Source: an uncultured Collinsella sp. | GTDB taxonomy: Bacteria > Actinomycetota > Coriobacteriia > Coriobacteriales > Coriobacteriaceae | Direction: 5' to 3' | DNA: 64,000 nt | Assembly (NCBI GenBank): GCA_900541015.1 | Contig: UQIB01000001.1 | Location: 87,776 to 151,775, forward strand | Shown: in pieces, positions 40,494-49,590 of the stretch | How positions within the stretch are numbered: the stretch's first letter is position 1 | How the letters are laid out: each line of letters begins with the position of its first letter | The notes under the pieces: generated by a model | Database searches by the model: none | Told to the model about the DNA's origin: nothing | Seen by the model: the letters and a program-made list of their open reading frames with translations, nothing else | Position numbers and translations under genes: made by a program

Positions 40494-41708
40494 TTATAAA
40501 TTTTGAAGCAAGTCCAAAATTGTATCTGCGAGCTGGGGTTTCGTTTGCACGGGAAGCTCTTGCGTACCCGTTGTGCTTACAATCCAGGCCTTGTTAGTGT
40601 CGGTTCCAAAGCCCGAATCGGCGCGTGAGACATCGTTGGCGATAATGGCATCGCAACCTTTGCGTGCCAATTTGCGCTCGGCGTACTCGACAACGTTATC
40701 GGTCTCGGCCGCAAAGCCGATCACACTCCGATTTCCCTTTTGGCGCGAGAGCTCGGCCAAGATATCGACCGTTTCGACAAGCTCGATGCGATCCAAGCGT
40801 TCGTTGGACTTTTTGAGCTTATGGTCGGCAGGGGCCGCCGGGGTATAGTCGGCGACGGCAGCCGCACAAATTGCCGCATCGGCCGTCTGGAAGGCGCTCA
40901 GCGCCGCCTCCAGCATCTCTGCGGCGGTTTGCACGCGCACGCACTCCACGCCGCGGGGAACATCGAGCGATGTCGGTCCCAACACGAGCGTGACTTCGGC
41001 ACCGCGGCGTGCGGCCTCCCCCGCCAGGGCGATGCCCATCTTGCCCGAAGAGCGGTTGCCAATGAAGCGCACCGGGTCGATCGGTTCGTGCGTGGGGCCG
41101 GCGGTAATCACGATGCGCTTACCTGCCAGGTCCTGAGGCGCGGGGTTGAGCACCTCACAGACAGCCTCGACGATGTCCTCGGGCTCGCTCATACGTCCCG
41201 TGTCCACGTCGCCGCAGGCAAGGTAGCCGCTGCCGGGTCCCACCACATGGACACCGCGCTCGCGCAGCGTGGACATGTTGGCCTGTGTCGCCGGCGCCTT
41301 CCACATGCCGTTGTTCATAGCGGGTGCGATCACGATGGGTCGCGGCGTTGCCAGCAGCGTGGTGGAGATGAGGTCGTCGGCGATGCCGTTGGCCATCTTG
41401 GCGATGATATTGGCCGTCGCGGGCGCCACGACCACCAGATCGGGCTCCTGCGCCAGCGAAATGTGGTGGATGGGGTCGGAGGGGTCGTCGAATAGGCCCA
41501 CGGCAACGGGCTCGTTGGTGAGCGCACGAAAGGTGAGCGGGCCCACAAACTCGGTGGCATGCTCGCTCATAACGACCTTGACGCGCGCGCCGCGCTTTTG
41601 CAGCAGGCGCACGATATTGCACGACTTATAGGCGGCGATCCCGCCGGTAATGCCCAGCAGGATCGTTTTTCCCTCAAGTTGCATTGAATTGTTGGATGCC
41701 GCCGTCAT
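40494..41708 (-). CDS. coaBC: Bifunctional phosphopantothenoylcysteine synthetase/decarboxylase CoaBC
   Basis: Coenzyme A synthesis: the C-terminal CoaB half ligates cysteine to 4'-phosphopantothenate and the N-terminal CoaC half decarboxylates the product to 4'-phosphopantetheine. The 404 residues show the flavoprotein start ILLGITGGIAAYKS, the CoaC PAMNNGMW and GYLACGDVDTGRM substrate loops, then GKRIVITAGPTHEPIDPVRF and IGNRSSGKMG of CoaB. The start at 41708 is two bases from the stop of the preceding zinc-ribbon gene; AAGGAAG precedes it. It ends the long minus-strand gene run. Confidence 0.95.
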   Translation of the reverse strand: MTAASNNSMQLEGKTILLGITGGIAAYKSCNIVRLLQKRGARVKVVMSEHATEFVGPLTFRALTNEPVAVGLFDDPSDPIHHISLAQEPDLVVVAPATANIIAKMANGIADDLISTTLLATPRPIVIAPAMNNGMWKAPATQANMSTLRERGVHVVGPGSGYLACGDVDTGRMSEPEDIVEAVCEVLNPAPQDLAGKRIVITAGPTHEPIDPVRFIGNRSSGKMGIALAGEAARRGAEVTLVLGPTSLDVPRGVECVRVQTAAEMLEAALSAFQTADAAICAAAVADYTPAAPADHKLKKSNERLDRIELVETVDILAELSRQKGNRSVIGFAAETDNVVEYAERKLARKGCDAIIANDVSRADSGFGTDTNKAWIVSTTGTQELPVQTKPQLADTILDLLQNL

Positions 41709-41710
41709 CG

Positions 41711-42430
41711 CTAGGCTTCCTTGCTCGGGAGTACCAGGAGGCGGTGGCAGTACGGGCAGTGCGTAATCTCGCTACCGTCGTGGTTAAGGTCGCTCATGGA
41801 CGATGCCTGCAGCGCGGTGTGGCAGACCGTGGGGATGTTGCCCTGGATGGTCTCGACGGCCAGGCCACGGAACTGCTTGAGCAGACGCTCGTAGTCGGTG
41901 AGAACGTCGGCCGGCAGCGTGGCAGCAAGCGCGGTGCGCTCCTTCGTGGCGGCGTCAATCTGAGCCTGCAGGTCGGCAGCCTTGGCACGGGCGGCCTTGG
42001 TGTCGGCCTTTACGCCCTCCTCGAACTTGGCGATGATGGCCTGTGCGCGAGCCTCGCGGTCGAGCGCCTCCTTATGGGCGACAACGACGTCCTTGCGGGT
42101 GTGCTCGATCTTGTCCAGACGCTTGGCCAGGGTGGCGAGCTCGTTCTCCAGGTCCTGAACCTCGCGGTAGTCGGAGCCGTCGACGTGGCGCTTCTTGGCA
42201 GCCTCGATGGCGTTGTTAGTCTGAATCTCGGTGGTGTTGAGATCGTCGAGCTCAATGTCCAGATCCTTGCGCTGGGCGTAGAGCTTGGTCATCTCGGACT
42301 TGAGCTTCACATAGGTCTTGCGCTTGGAAGCGAGCTCCTTGAGCTCCGGCATATTGGCAAGTTCGCTCTTGTTGCGGGCGAGCTCCAAATCGATCTGTTG
42401 CAGCTTGAGTAGCGTAGCGCCGGCGCTCAT
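41711..42430 (-). CDS. Coiled-coil zinc-ribbon protein (CT398-like)
   Basis: The 239 residues form a long antiparallel coiled coil (LLKLQQIDLELARNKSELAN onwards, rich in Lys/Glu/Ala/Leu). A C-terminal zinc ribbon, read from CHTALQAS and CPYCHRLLVLP, has partly replaced cysteines. Homologues are commonly encoded beside NIF3 genes; their function is unsettled. ATG 42430 follows AAAGGAGAG and overlaps the NIF3 stop (ATGA). An in-frame upstream extension is rejected because it precedes that ribosome binding site. Confidence 0.85.
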   Translation of the reverse strand: MSAGATLLKLQQIDLELARNKSELANMPELKELASKRKTYVKLKSEMTKLYAQRKDLDIELDDLNTTEIQTNNAIEAAKKRHVDGSDYREVQDLENELATLAKRLDKIEHTRKDVVVAHKEALDREARAQAIIAKFEEGVKADTKAARAKAADLQAQIDAATKERTALAATLPADVLTDYERLLKQFRGLAVETIQGNIPTVCHTALQASSMSDLNHDGSEITHCPYCHRLLVLPSKEA

Positions 42431-43236
42431 AAGTTCTCTCCTTTTGTCACAGTCCACCATTGGCAAGGGTTCAGTATTTTAATCGCATGACGGGGGTCGA
42501 CCCCGGCGTCAACTGCAGAGTTCATCAATATATCAACGAACGGCTCCTCAGAGCGGTCGTGACCGAGCAAGATCACCGGCAGCCCGCGTAAGGCAAGGTC
42601 TTGCGTCACGTGGTAGCCCGCCTCGCCCGTCACGACAACGTCCGCGCCCGCGGCGATGGCGAGCTCTCCAAAGTCGCCCAGGGAGCCGCCCAAAATGGCG
42701 ACGGTGCGGCACGGGCGATCGGCTTCGCCCCACACACGCGGGTCGCTGCCGAAGGCCGTGGCAGCACGGGTGGCAAGATCGCGCAGCATACACGGGTCGT
42801 TGAGCGTTGCAAGCGCGCCCAGGCCGGTTGCCTCGGGGTCGTCCACGTGTTCCAGTGAGCTCACGGGTGCGGCACCCAGCAGCTCGCTCAGGCCGACACG
42901 GGCTTCGTGCGAGCGGTCCAGGTTGGTGTGGAGCGTTATGATGCTCACGCCGCAACGGGCCGCCTCATAGAGTGCCGCGCTGCACTGGGGGCGAGTGGCA
43001 TCCGCTGGACAAAACGCCTCGGGCGCCTTGATATAGACAGGATGATGCGTCAGCAGCACGTTTGCACCAGCTTCTTGGGCGCGGAGAACATTAGCTTCGG
43101 TCGCATCGAGCGCGCAGGCAACACCGGTGATCTCAGCAGCGGGATCTCCCACAGATAGCCCAACATGATCCCAGCCCTCGGCGTCCATCTTGGGGTAGCG
43201 CGCCAGCAGCGCACGTTCAAGCTCGACGACGATCAT
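42427..43236 (-). CDS. Nif3-like dinuclear metal centre protein
   Basis: The 269 residues match the NIF3/DUF34 family, a toroidal hexamer with a two-metal site. Landmarks are WDHVGLSVGDP, LLTHHPVYIK (metal His pair), LHTNLDRS, GGSLGDF and VTGEAGYHVTQD. Some members are annotated as GTP cyclohydrolase I type 2, but the physiological role is not firmly known. The start overlaps the cysteine desulfurase stop (ATGA) and the stop overlaps the zinc-ribbon start. Confidence 0.9.
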   Translation of the reverse strand: MIVVELERALLARYPKMDAEGWDHVGLSVGDPAAEITGVACALDATEANVLRAQEAGANVLLTHHPVYIKAPEAFCPADATRPQCSAALYEAARCGVSIITLHTNLDRSHEARVGLSELLGAAPVSSLEHVDDPEATGLGALATLNDPCMLRDLATRAATAFGSDPRVWGEADRPCRTVAILGGSLGDFGELAIAAGADVVVTGEAGYHVTQDLALRGLPVILLGHDRSEEPFVDILMNSAVDAGVDPRHAIKILNPCQWWTVTKGENL

Positions 43237-44411
43237 GCGGCACCCACGATCGAGAGCAGCGTCTGGGCAAACTCGTCCAGATCGCCCGGATTCACACGGT
43301 CATCGAAGGAGATGCGCAGTGCACCCAGGGCCTGCTCGCGGCCAATACCCATGGCGCTGAGAACATGGCTCGGGTCCATGCTGCCGCTCGAGCAGGCAGA
43401 ACCGGCCGATACCTCAAAGCCGGCGGCGTCTAGCTTGATGATGAGCTCCTCGGAGTCCATGCCGTCGACGTAGATTGAAACCATACCCGGCAGACGATCG
43501 GCCTGTGCGTAGTCGCCCATCGTGGCGTGAATGCGAGGATGGGCTGTAAGCGTGGTGTAGAGTTTATCGGACAGGGCCTGCAGCGTCGCTCGCTCCTGGG
43601 CCACATGGGGCGCCAGAGACGAGGCGGCAGCGGCAAAAGCCAGCTGCGTGCGCAGGTCCTGTGTGCCGGCGCGACGGCCGGCTTCCTGCCCACCGCCAAA
43701 GATGCGCGGACGCAGCGGCGTGCGGTTCTTAAGGTAGAGCGCGCCGGATGCCACAGGGCCGCCGATCTTGTGCGCGGCAACGGTCATAGCATCGACGCCC
43801 AGCTCGGTGACATCGATCGGAATATGCAAGTAGCCCTGGATGGCATCGGTATGGAACAAGGAGCCGACAGCATGTGCGGCGGCGGCTAGCTCGCGGATGG
43901 GCTGCACCACGCCGGTCTCGTTGTTGGCGACCATAATGCTCACGAGCGCCACATCGTTGCCGAGCAGCTCCGTGAGCGCAGCAGGCTCAATGTAGCCCGC
44001 GCGGCAGGGCTGCACCAGGTCGACGGTAAAGCCGGCAGCACGCAGCAGCGGCAGGTTGTCCAGAATCGAATCGTGCTCGATGGCCGAAACGATTACACGA
44101 TCGCGCTTGCGATCGCGCTGACGAGCGCCCTCGGCAAGACCGAGCAGCGCCAGCTGGTTGGCCTCGGTGCCGCCGTTGGTAAGGATGATCTCGGACGGGC
44201 GGACGCGCGCGCCAAAGCTGCGGGCGATCTCGCGACGCGCCACTTCCAGGCGCGCAGCGGCCTTGCGGCCGAGCGAATGCAGCGAGTTGGGGTTGACGCC
44301 GGCAAGCTCGCTGTCGTCGTACTCGCGCTGCGCAAGGAGCGCCTCGGCGCGCATTGGCGTCGAGGCGGCATAGTCAAGATTCACGGGTATGCGGTTTTGA
44401 CCTGCGGTCAT
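43233..44411 (-). CDS. Cysteine desulfurase (IscS/NifS family)
   Basis: PLP enzyme that mobilises sulfur from cysteine for Fe-S clusters and tRNA thiolation. The 392 residues have NLDYAASTPM, ILTNGGTEANQLAL, SAIEHDSI, the PLP lysine in VAAHKIGGP and the catalytic cysteine in SAGSACSSGS. Three Fe-S radical SAM enzymes plus IspH and the DUF512 protein in this window need such clusters. No scaffold (IscU/SufU) is adjacent. It is coupled by ATGA to the NIF3 gene. Confidence 0.92.
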   Translation of the reverse strand: MTAGQNRIPVNLDYAASTPMRAEALLAQREYDDSELAGVNPNSLHSLGRKAAARLEVARREIARSFGARVRPSEIILTNGGTEANQLALLGLAEGARQRDRKRDRVIVSAIEHDSILDNLPLLRAAGFTVDLVQPCRAGYIEPAALTELLGNDVALVSIMVANNETGVVQPIRELAAAAHAVGSLFHTDAIQGYLHIPIDVTELGVDAMTVAAHKIGGPVASGALYLKNRTPLRPRIFGGGQEAGRRAGTQDLRTQLAFAAAASSLAPHVAQERATLQALSDKLYTTLTAHPRIHATMGDYAQADRLPGMVSIYVDGMDSEELIIKLDAAGFEVSAGSACSSGSMDPSHVLSAMGIGREQALGALRISFDDRVNPGDLDEFAQTLLSIVGAA

Positions 44412-44417
44412 AAGGGT

Positions 44418-45089
44418 TTATGCCTCCTGTGCGGCCTCGTTGCCCAGCTTCTGCAGCAGCGCAACCTCGGCAGCGGGATCTTCGGACTTAAATACGGCGG
44501 AGCCGGCTACGAGCACGTTGGCACCGGCCTTGACGACCTCTGCGATGTTTTTGGAAGAAATGCCGCCGTCGACCTCGATCATGGGAGACACGCCGTGGCG
44601 TTCGCACATGGCCTTGAGCTCGTGGAGCTTATGCAGAGTGCCCGGGATAAAGCTCTGGCCGCCAAAGCCAGGGTTCACGCTCATGAGCAGCACCATATCG
44701 ACAACGTCAATGATGCTCTCGAGCACGCAGACGGGCGTGGCGGGGTTGAGCACCACTCCGGCCTTGACGCCGCGCTGCTGCAGATGCGTGAGCGTGCGGT
44801 GCAGGTGCGTGGAGGCCTCGTAGTGCACGGTGATCATATCGGCACCGGCGTCTGCGTACCAATCGACCGTCTCGTCGGGGTTCGATACCATCAGGTGCGC
44901 GTCGACCGGTACATCGGTGGAGCGCTTGACGGCCTTAAGAATGTCAACGCCAAAGGTCAGGTTGCCGGTAAAGTGACCGTCCATGACGTCGAAGTGCACG
45001 TAGTCGGCACCGGCGATCTTGTCGAGCTCGCCCTTGAGGTTGGCCATGTCGGCCGAAAGGACGGATGGAGCGATTTTGATGGAACCCAT
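44418..45089 (-). CDS. rpe: Ribulose-phosphate 3-epimerase
   Basis: Interconverts ribulose-5-phosphate and xylulose-5-phosphate in the pentose phosphate pathway. The 223-residue TIM barrel shows IAPSVLSADMANLKGEL, FDVMDGHFTGNLTFG, DAHLMVSNP, MSVNPGFGGQSFIPG and EVDGGISSKNI. Its stop lies 6 bases before the cysteine desulfurase start. The length is standard. Confidence 0.95.
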   Translation of the reverse strand: MGSIKIAPSVLSADMANLKGELDKIAGADYVHFDVMDGHFTGNLTFGVDILKAVKRSTDVPVDAHLMVSNPDETVDWYADAGADMITVHYEASTHLHRTLTHLQQRGVKAGVVLNPATPVCVLESIIDVVDMVLLMSVNPGFGGQSFIPGTLHKLHELKAMCERHGVSPMIEVDGGISSKNIAEVVKAGANVLVAGSAVFKSEDPAAEVALLQKLGNEAAQEA

Positions 45090-45107
45090 GGTAGAAGCCT
45101 TTCTGCG

Positions 45108-46115
45108 CTAGTCGGTGAGTCCGTAGAACTCTTGAGAGGGGACGCGATCGGTAAGAATCTCGAGCGCCCTATCCAAAGTAACACCGTTGTAGAGCGTTTG
45201 CTCCACGGCAAAGGTGAGCGGAATGTCTACGCCCAGTGAACGGGCGAGCTCGCTGACGCTGCGGGCGGCGACGGCGCCTTCCACCACCATATGCGTGCGC
45301 GTCTGGTACTCGTCGAGCGACACGCCGTGGGCAAACTCGTAGCCAAAGGTACGGTTGCGCGAATGCTCCGAGGTGCAGGTGGCAATGAGGTCGCCCATGC
45401 CGGCAAGTCCCATGCAGGTCATAGCTTGACCGCCGCGGGCGTGCACCAGACGGCTGATCTCGGCCAAGCCGCGCGTCATGATGAGGGCAAGTGTGTTGTC
45501 GCCCGCGCCCGAGCCCGCGGAGATGCCGCATACGATGGCGATAACGTTCTTCATGGCGCCGCAGACCTCGACACCGGTCATGTCCTGCGATAGGTAGATG
45601 CGGAAGGCCGTGGAAAGCAGCAGCTCCTTAAAGGTCTCCCCTATCTGCGGGTCTTCGCTGGCGATGACGGCGGCAGAAAGCCCGCCGCGGCAGATTTCCT
45701 CGGCATGGTTGGGGCCCGAGAGGGCCGCCACACGACGCTCGTTGCCGATCTCGCTGGCGATGACCTCGCTCATGAGCAGGCCGGACTCGGGCTCAATGCC
45801 CTTGGTGAGGCAGAGCACTGGGGCATCGGCGGCGATAAAGGGCGCGGCCTGGTGGCACACGCTGCGCAGGTGCGTCGAAGGAACGGCAAAGATGATGGCA
45901 TCGGTGCCTTCGAGTGCCTGCGCCAGATCCGTCGTGGCAACAACATTGGTCGGCAGTTCATAGTCCACTAGGTAGCGAGGATTACGGTGCTCGCCATTGA
46001 TGCCGACGGCGGTCTGCTCGCTATGGGCCCACATGGTCACGTGCTCGGCTCGCGCGGCGGCAAGGCCGGCGACGGCGGTTCCCCAGGAGCCGGAGCCAAT
46101 CAGCGCAACATTCAT
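45108..46115 (-). CDS. gpsA: Glycerol-3-phosphate dehydrogenase [NAD(P)+]
   Basis: Reduces dihydroxyacetone phosphate to sn-glycerol-3-phosphate, the backbone for phospholipids. The 335 residues have the Rossmann motif IGSGSWGTAVAGLAA, VPSTHLRSV, LTKGIEPESGLLMSEVI, LSGPNHAEE and VCGAMKNVIAIVCGI. It sits beside plsY, which uses its product, with plsC nearby, forming a phosphatidic acid supply cluster. GGAGAG precedes the ATG. Confidence 0.95.
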   Translation of the reverse strand: MNVALIGSGSWGTAVAGLAAARAEHVTMWAHSEQTAVGINGEHRNPRYLVDYELPTNVVATTDLAQALEGTDAIIFAVPSTHLRSVCHQAAPFIAADAPVLCLTKGIEPESGLLMSEVIASEIGNERRVAALSGPNHAEEICRGGLSAAVIASEDPQIGETFKELLLSTAFRIYLSQDMTGVEVCGAMKNVIAIVCGISAGSGAGDNTLALIMTRGLAEISRLVHARGGQAMTCMGLAGMGDLIATCTSEHSRNRTFGYEFAHGVSLDEYQTRTHMVVEGAVAARSVSELARSLGVDIPLTFAVEQTLYNGVTLDRALEILTDRVPSQEFYGLTD

Positions 46116-46124
46116 GACTCTCTC

Positions 46125-46808
46125 CTACTTATCGTCGGGCTCGGTGACGCGCTTGGTAAACGAGAGCTTGGACTCCTTACCGGCCATGAGCTTTTTGATG
46201 TTCGCACGATGGGCCCACACCACGGTGATGCCGATCATTGCCATGCAAAACTTAAGTCCCAGGCTGCTGTACGGAAAGACCGCACAAGAGGCGATGGGAA
46301 GACCGATGGCGGCGGCAAGTGAGCCCACCGACACGTATTTGGTGATGGCAACGGCCACGATAAACATGCCCAGCAGCGACAGGCCAATGGGCCAGTACCA
46401 GGCGAGGATGACGCCCAGGCCCACGGCAATACCCTTGCCGCCGTGGAAGTTGAGGTAGGGCGAGAAGATGTGGCCCCACACGGCTGCCAGGCAGATGACG
46501 CCCAGCATCCAGTCGCCGGCGGCGCCGGGGGCCATAATGCTCACGGGGAAGCCATAGCCCACGCTCGCGATGAGCGGACGCGCGATAAGGACGCAGATGG
46601 CGCCCTTAAGGCAGTCGAGCAGCAGGGTGAGTGCGGCCACTTTGGGGCCGGCCACGCGCAGGGCGTTGGTGGTGCCGATATTGCCGGAGCCCGCCTTGCG
46701 AATGTCAGTGTGGTTGAACACGCGGCCGAGGATCAGGCCAAACGGAATCGCTCCGATAAAGAACGAGACCACGGCACAGATGACGGTCAGCAGAATCGGA
46801 TTAAGCAT
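46125..46808 (-). CDS. plsY: Glycerol-3-phosphate acyltransferase PlsY
   Basis: Membrane acyltransferase that transfers the acyl group from acyl-phosphate to glycerol-3-phosphate, giving lysophosphatidic acid. The 227 residues have several membrane helices and the motifs SGNIGTTNALRVAG, FHGGKGIAVGLGV and AIGLPIASC. The start overlaps the last 8 bases of der. A loop between helices (MAPGAAGDWMLG) is somewhat longer than usual. Confidence 0.93.
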   Translation of the reverse strand: MLNPILLTVICAVVSFFIGAIPFGLILGRVFNHTDIRKAGSGNIGTTNALRVAGPKVAALTLLLDCLKGAICVLIARPLIASVGYGFPVSIMAPGAAGDWMLGVICLAAVWGHIFSPYLNFHGGKGIAVGLGVILAWYWPIGLSLLGMFIVAVAITKYVSVGSLAAAIGLPIASCAVFPYSSLGLKFCMAMIGITVVWAHRANIKKLMAGKESKLSFTKRVTEPDDK

Positions 46809-48135
46809 CCTTTTGCTCCTTCTTCCTGAAGAAGAGTCGAATGGGCGTACCGGCGAAGTCGAAGGTCGAGCGCATGCGGTTCTCTACGTAGCGCTGGTAG
46901 GTGTCGTTGACCAGGTCGCTGTGGTTGACGAAGAACGTGAACGTCGGCGGGTTGACGCCCGTCTGGGTCACGTAGTGCATGCGCAGGCGGCGCTTGCCGT
47001 CTACCACGGTATGACCGAACTCGCGCAGGTCGGTGAGGAACGTGTTGAGGCGCGAGGTGCTGATCTTTTGCGAGCGCGTCTTCTCGGCGGCGTCGACCAT
47101 GCCCCAGATCTTCTCGATGCTGCGGCCAGTCAGGGCAGAGATGCGCAGGTACTGGGCCCAGGGAGCCATGACGCCCAGACGGCGGTCGACGGTCTCCATG
47201 CAGGCCTCGCGCTTGCGGTCGTCGTCGAGCAGGTCCCACTTGTTGAGCAGCACCACGATGGCACAGCCGCGCTCAATGGCAAGGCCCATGACCTTCTGGT
47301 CCTGCTCGGTAACGCCCACGGAGGCGTCGACGACGAGCAGCGCCACGTCGGCACGGTCGATGGCACGCAGGCCGCGGACCATGGAGTAGTACTCGATATT
47401 CTCGTATACGGTGCTCTTCTTGCGAATGCCCGCGGTGTCGACCATGCGGTAGTGCTTGCCGTTGCGCTCCACGACGGTGTCGATGGCGTCGCGCGTCGTG
47501 CCGGCAATGTTGGACACGATAGAGCGGTCGGCGCCCAGGATGCGGTTGAACAGCGACGACTTACCGGCGTTGGGACGGCCGATGATGGCGACGTTCAGCG
47601 CGTCGGGGAACTCATCGGCGACCTCGTCCTCTTCCTCCGGAAGCAGGGCAACGATATCGTCGAGCAGGTCGCCTGTGCCATGGCCATGCAGGGCCGAGAG
47701 CGGCGTGGGCTCACCGATGCCGAGCGAATAGAACTCCCAGATGCTGTCATTCTCACGATCGGGGTTGTCGAGCTTGTTCACCAGCAGAAAGACCGGCTTG
47801 TCGCAGCGCTTGAGCATGCGGGCGACCGACTCGTCCTCCTCGGTGACGCCGGTGCGGCCGTCGACCACAAACAGGATGACGGCGGCTTCCTCGGCGGCGG
47901 CAAGGGCCTGGTCTCGGATGGACGTGGCAAAGACGTCATCGCTCTTGAGCGGCTCGATGCCGCCCGTGTCTACGATGGTGAACTCGCGGCCGTTCCAATC
48001 GGCCGTGTGGTACGAGCGGTCGCGCGTGACGCCGCGAGACTCGTGGACGATGGCGTCCGAGGTCTGGGCCAGGCGGTTAACGAGCGTGGACTTGCCCACG
48101 TTGGGGCGTCCGACGACGGCGACGATAGGTTTCAT
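46801..48135 (-). CDS. der: Ribosome biogenesis GTPase Der (EngA)
   Basis: Double GTPase needed for 50S assembly. The 444 residues have G1 of the first domain GRPNVGKST near residue 9 with DTGGIEPL and NKLD. The second domain has GRPNAGKSS, DTAGIRKKSTV and NKWD, and a KH-like C-terminal domain follows. The start at 48135 has AAAGGAG; in-frame sequence further upstream is not Der-like. With era and hflX this makes three ribosome-assembly GTPases in the window. Confidence 0.96.
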   Translation of the reverse strand: MKPIVAVVGRPNVGKSTLVNRLAQTSDAIVHESRGVTRDRSYHTADWNGREFTIVDTGGIEPLKSDDVFATSIRDQALAAAEEAAVILFVVDGRTGVTEEDESVARMLKRCDKPVFLLVNKLDNPDRENDSIWEFYSLGIGEPTPLSALHGHGTGDLLDDIVALLPEEEDEVADEFPDALNVAIIGRPNAGKSSLFNRILGADRSIVSNIAGTTRDAIDTVVERNGKHYRMVDTAGIRKKSTVYENIEYYSMVRGLRAIDRADVALLVVDASVGVTEQDQKVMGLAIERGCAIVVLLNKWDLLDDDRKREACMETVDRRLGVMAPWAQYLRISALTGRSIEKIWGMVDAAEKTRSQKISTSRLNTFLTDLREFGHTVVDGKRRLRMHYVTQTGVNPPTFTFFVNHSDLVNDTYQRYVENRMRSTFDFAGTPIRLFFRKKEQKDA

Positions 48136-48145
48136 CTGCTCTCCT

Positions 48146-49588
48146 TTAATGGGTAGGGTCAGCGGAATTAGTAGAGTCGGCAGGCACAATGCCAAGGATG
48201 TGCTCCAGGGTATCGAGCAGCTCATGCGGCATGGTCGACACCACATGAACCTCGGCGCCGCGACTGGTAAGGCTTGCGAGTAAATCGTCACGATGATACT
48301 CGTCAAGCGTCATGCCGTCAGCGTTGAACATGAGCTTAGGCACAAAGAGCATAACCCCCGACAGGTCTTGTGGCAGCTGCTCCAGAATGTCACACGCGAC
48401 GATGAGGCCGGTCACGTCCACGTTGCCGCCAAAGTAGCGGTTCTTGATGGCCGTGACGGTGCCGGCGAGTCCCTTGGGCGACTCCACAAAGCGCGCCACG
48501 GTGTCGCGCGCGCTGGCGCCGGAGAGGCACAGCAGGTGCTGGTTGCGGGTGGCGATGGCCTCGCGGACGCGGGTCAGTCTCTCGGCATCGGTAGCCAGCA
48601 CGTCGTCGGTCTCGTCCAGATACGAGCGGATCATGCCGATGCCGTCGTAGTACTGCGGGTAGCCGTCGTAAAAGTCTGCCTCGGGAGGATCGATGCCGGC
48701 GTCCAGGTAGAACTCGTCGCTCATCTGGAAGGTGTGACGGCCAAAGCGCTCATAGGCGCGGTCCTGGAACGGTCGGATCATGGCGATGGTCTCGCGTGCC
48801 AGCTCGGGCTTGTCGCTGTATGACCAGCTAAAGCGGTTTTGGTGCTTGGTAAAACCGAGCGGCACAATGCCCAGGCTGGTGATCTGCTCGTGCTCCTCGC
48901 AAAAGCGCAGGGTCTTTTCCAGCTCCTCGCCGTCATTCATGCCGGGGCACAACACGATCTGCGCGTGAATCTCGATGCCGGCGGCCATGATGGCTTCGAG
49001 TACGTCCATGCCTCGCTGGGCGTTGCGGCCCATCATGCGGCGGCGGACGTCGGGGCTCACAGCATGGACCGACACGTTCATGGGACTCATGTTGCGTTGG
49101 ATGACGTTTTGAACATCTTCGTCGGTGAGGTTCGTGAGCGTGACGAAGTTGCCCTGCAAAAAGCTTAGGCGAAAGTCGTCGTCGCGAATATAGAGCGTGG
49201 AGCGGCCGCCCTTGGGGAGCATCGTCATAAAGCAGAACACGCAGGCGTTTACGCAGGTGCGCATGCCGTCGAAGATGGGACCATCGAATTCAAGGCCCCA
49301 GTCCTCTCCCGGGAAGCGGTCGAGCTCGACGGGGGTGACGCTGTTGTCGCGCGGGTCGAAAACCTCGAGTTCGACGGTATCATCGTCGGCCTCCCAAAGC
49401 CATACGATCATGTCGGTGAGCTGCTCGCCGTTGACAGTGAGCACGCGCATGCCCGGCTCGATACCCACATCCCATGCGGGCGACTCGGGACGAACGCTCT
49501 TTACGAGCGCGCCCTCACCCGGCTCGGGGTCGCGGCTGCGCCCGTAATCGGCCACCTCGGCGGCGTATGCGGGTACGGTCTGGTCCAT
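48146..49588 (-). CDS. DUF512 radical-SAM-like Fe-S protein with N-terminal PDZ-like domain
   Basis: The 480 residues have a PDZ-like N-terminal region (SVRPESPAWDVGIEPGMRVL), a CxxxCxxC cluster motif in CVNACVFCFMTMLPKG near residue 100, a TIM-barrel-like middle and a DUF512 C-terminal part (GSISDEFYxDAG-type sequence read here as MSDEFYLDAG). Proteins of this family sit beside der in many Gram-positive and cyanobacterial genomes and have no firmly known substrate. ATG 49588 has AAGGAG about 14 bases upstream, a long spacing. ispH ends 2 bases upstream. Confidence 0.85.
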   Translation of the reverse strand: MDQTVPAYAAEVADYGRSRDPEPGEGALVKSVRPESPAWDVGIEPGMRVLTVNGEQLTDMIVWLWEADDDTVELEVFDPRDNSVTPVELDRFPGEDWGLEFDGPIFDGMRTCVNACVFCFMTMLPKGGRSTLYIRDDDFRLSFLQGNFVTLTNLTDEDVQNVIQRNMSPMNVSVHAVSPDVRRRMMGRNAQRGMDVLEAIMAAGIEIHAQIVLCPGMNDGEELEKTLRFCEEHEQITSLGIVPLGFTKHQNRFSWSYSDKPELARETIAMIRPFQDRAYERFGRHTFQMSDEFYLDAGIDPPEADFYDGYPQYYDGIGMIRSYLDETDDVLATDAERLTRVREAIATRNQHLLCLSGASARDTVARFVESPKGLAGTVTAIKNRYFGGNVDVTGLIVACDILEQLPQDLSGVMLFVPKLMFNADGMTLDEYHRDDLLASLTSRGAEVHVVSTMPHELLDTLEHILGIVPADSTNSADPTH

Positions 49589-49590
49589 GA

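Noticed and set aside
46570..48156. Plus-strand open frame opposite plsY and der
   Set aside because: Overlaps two confident minus-strand genes; no motif.
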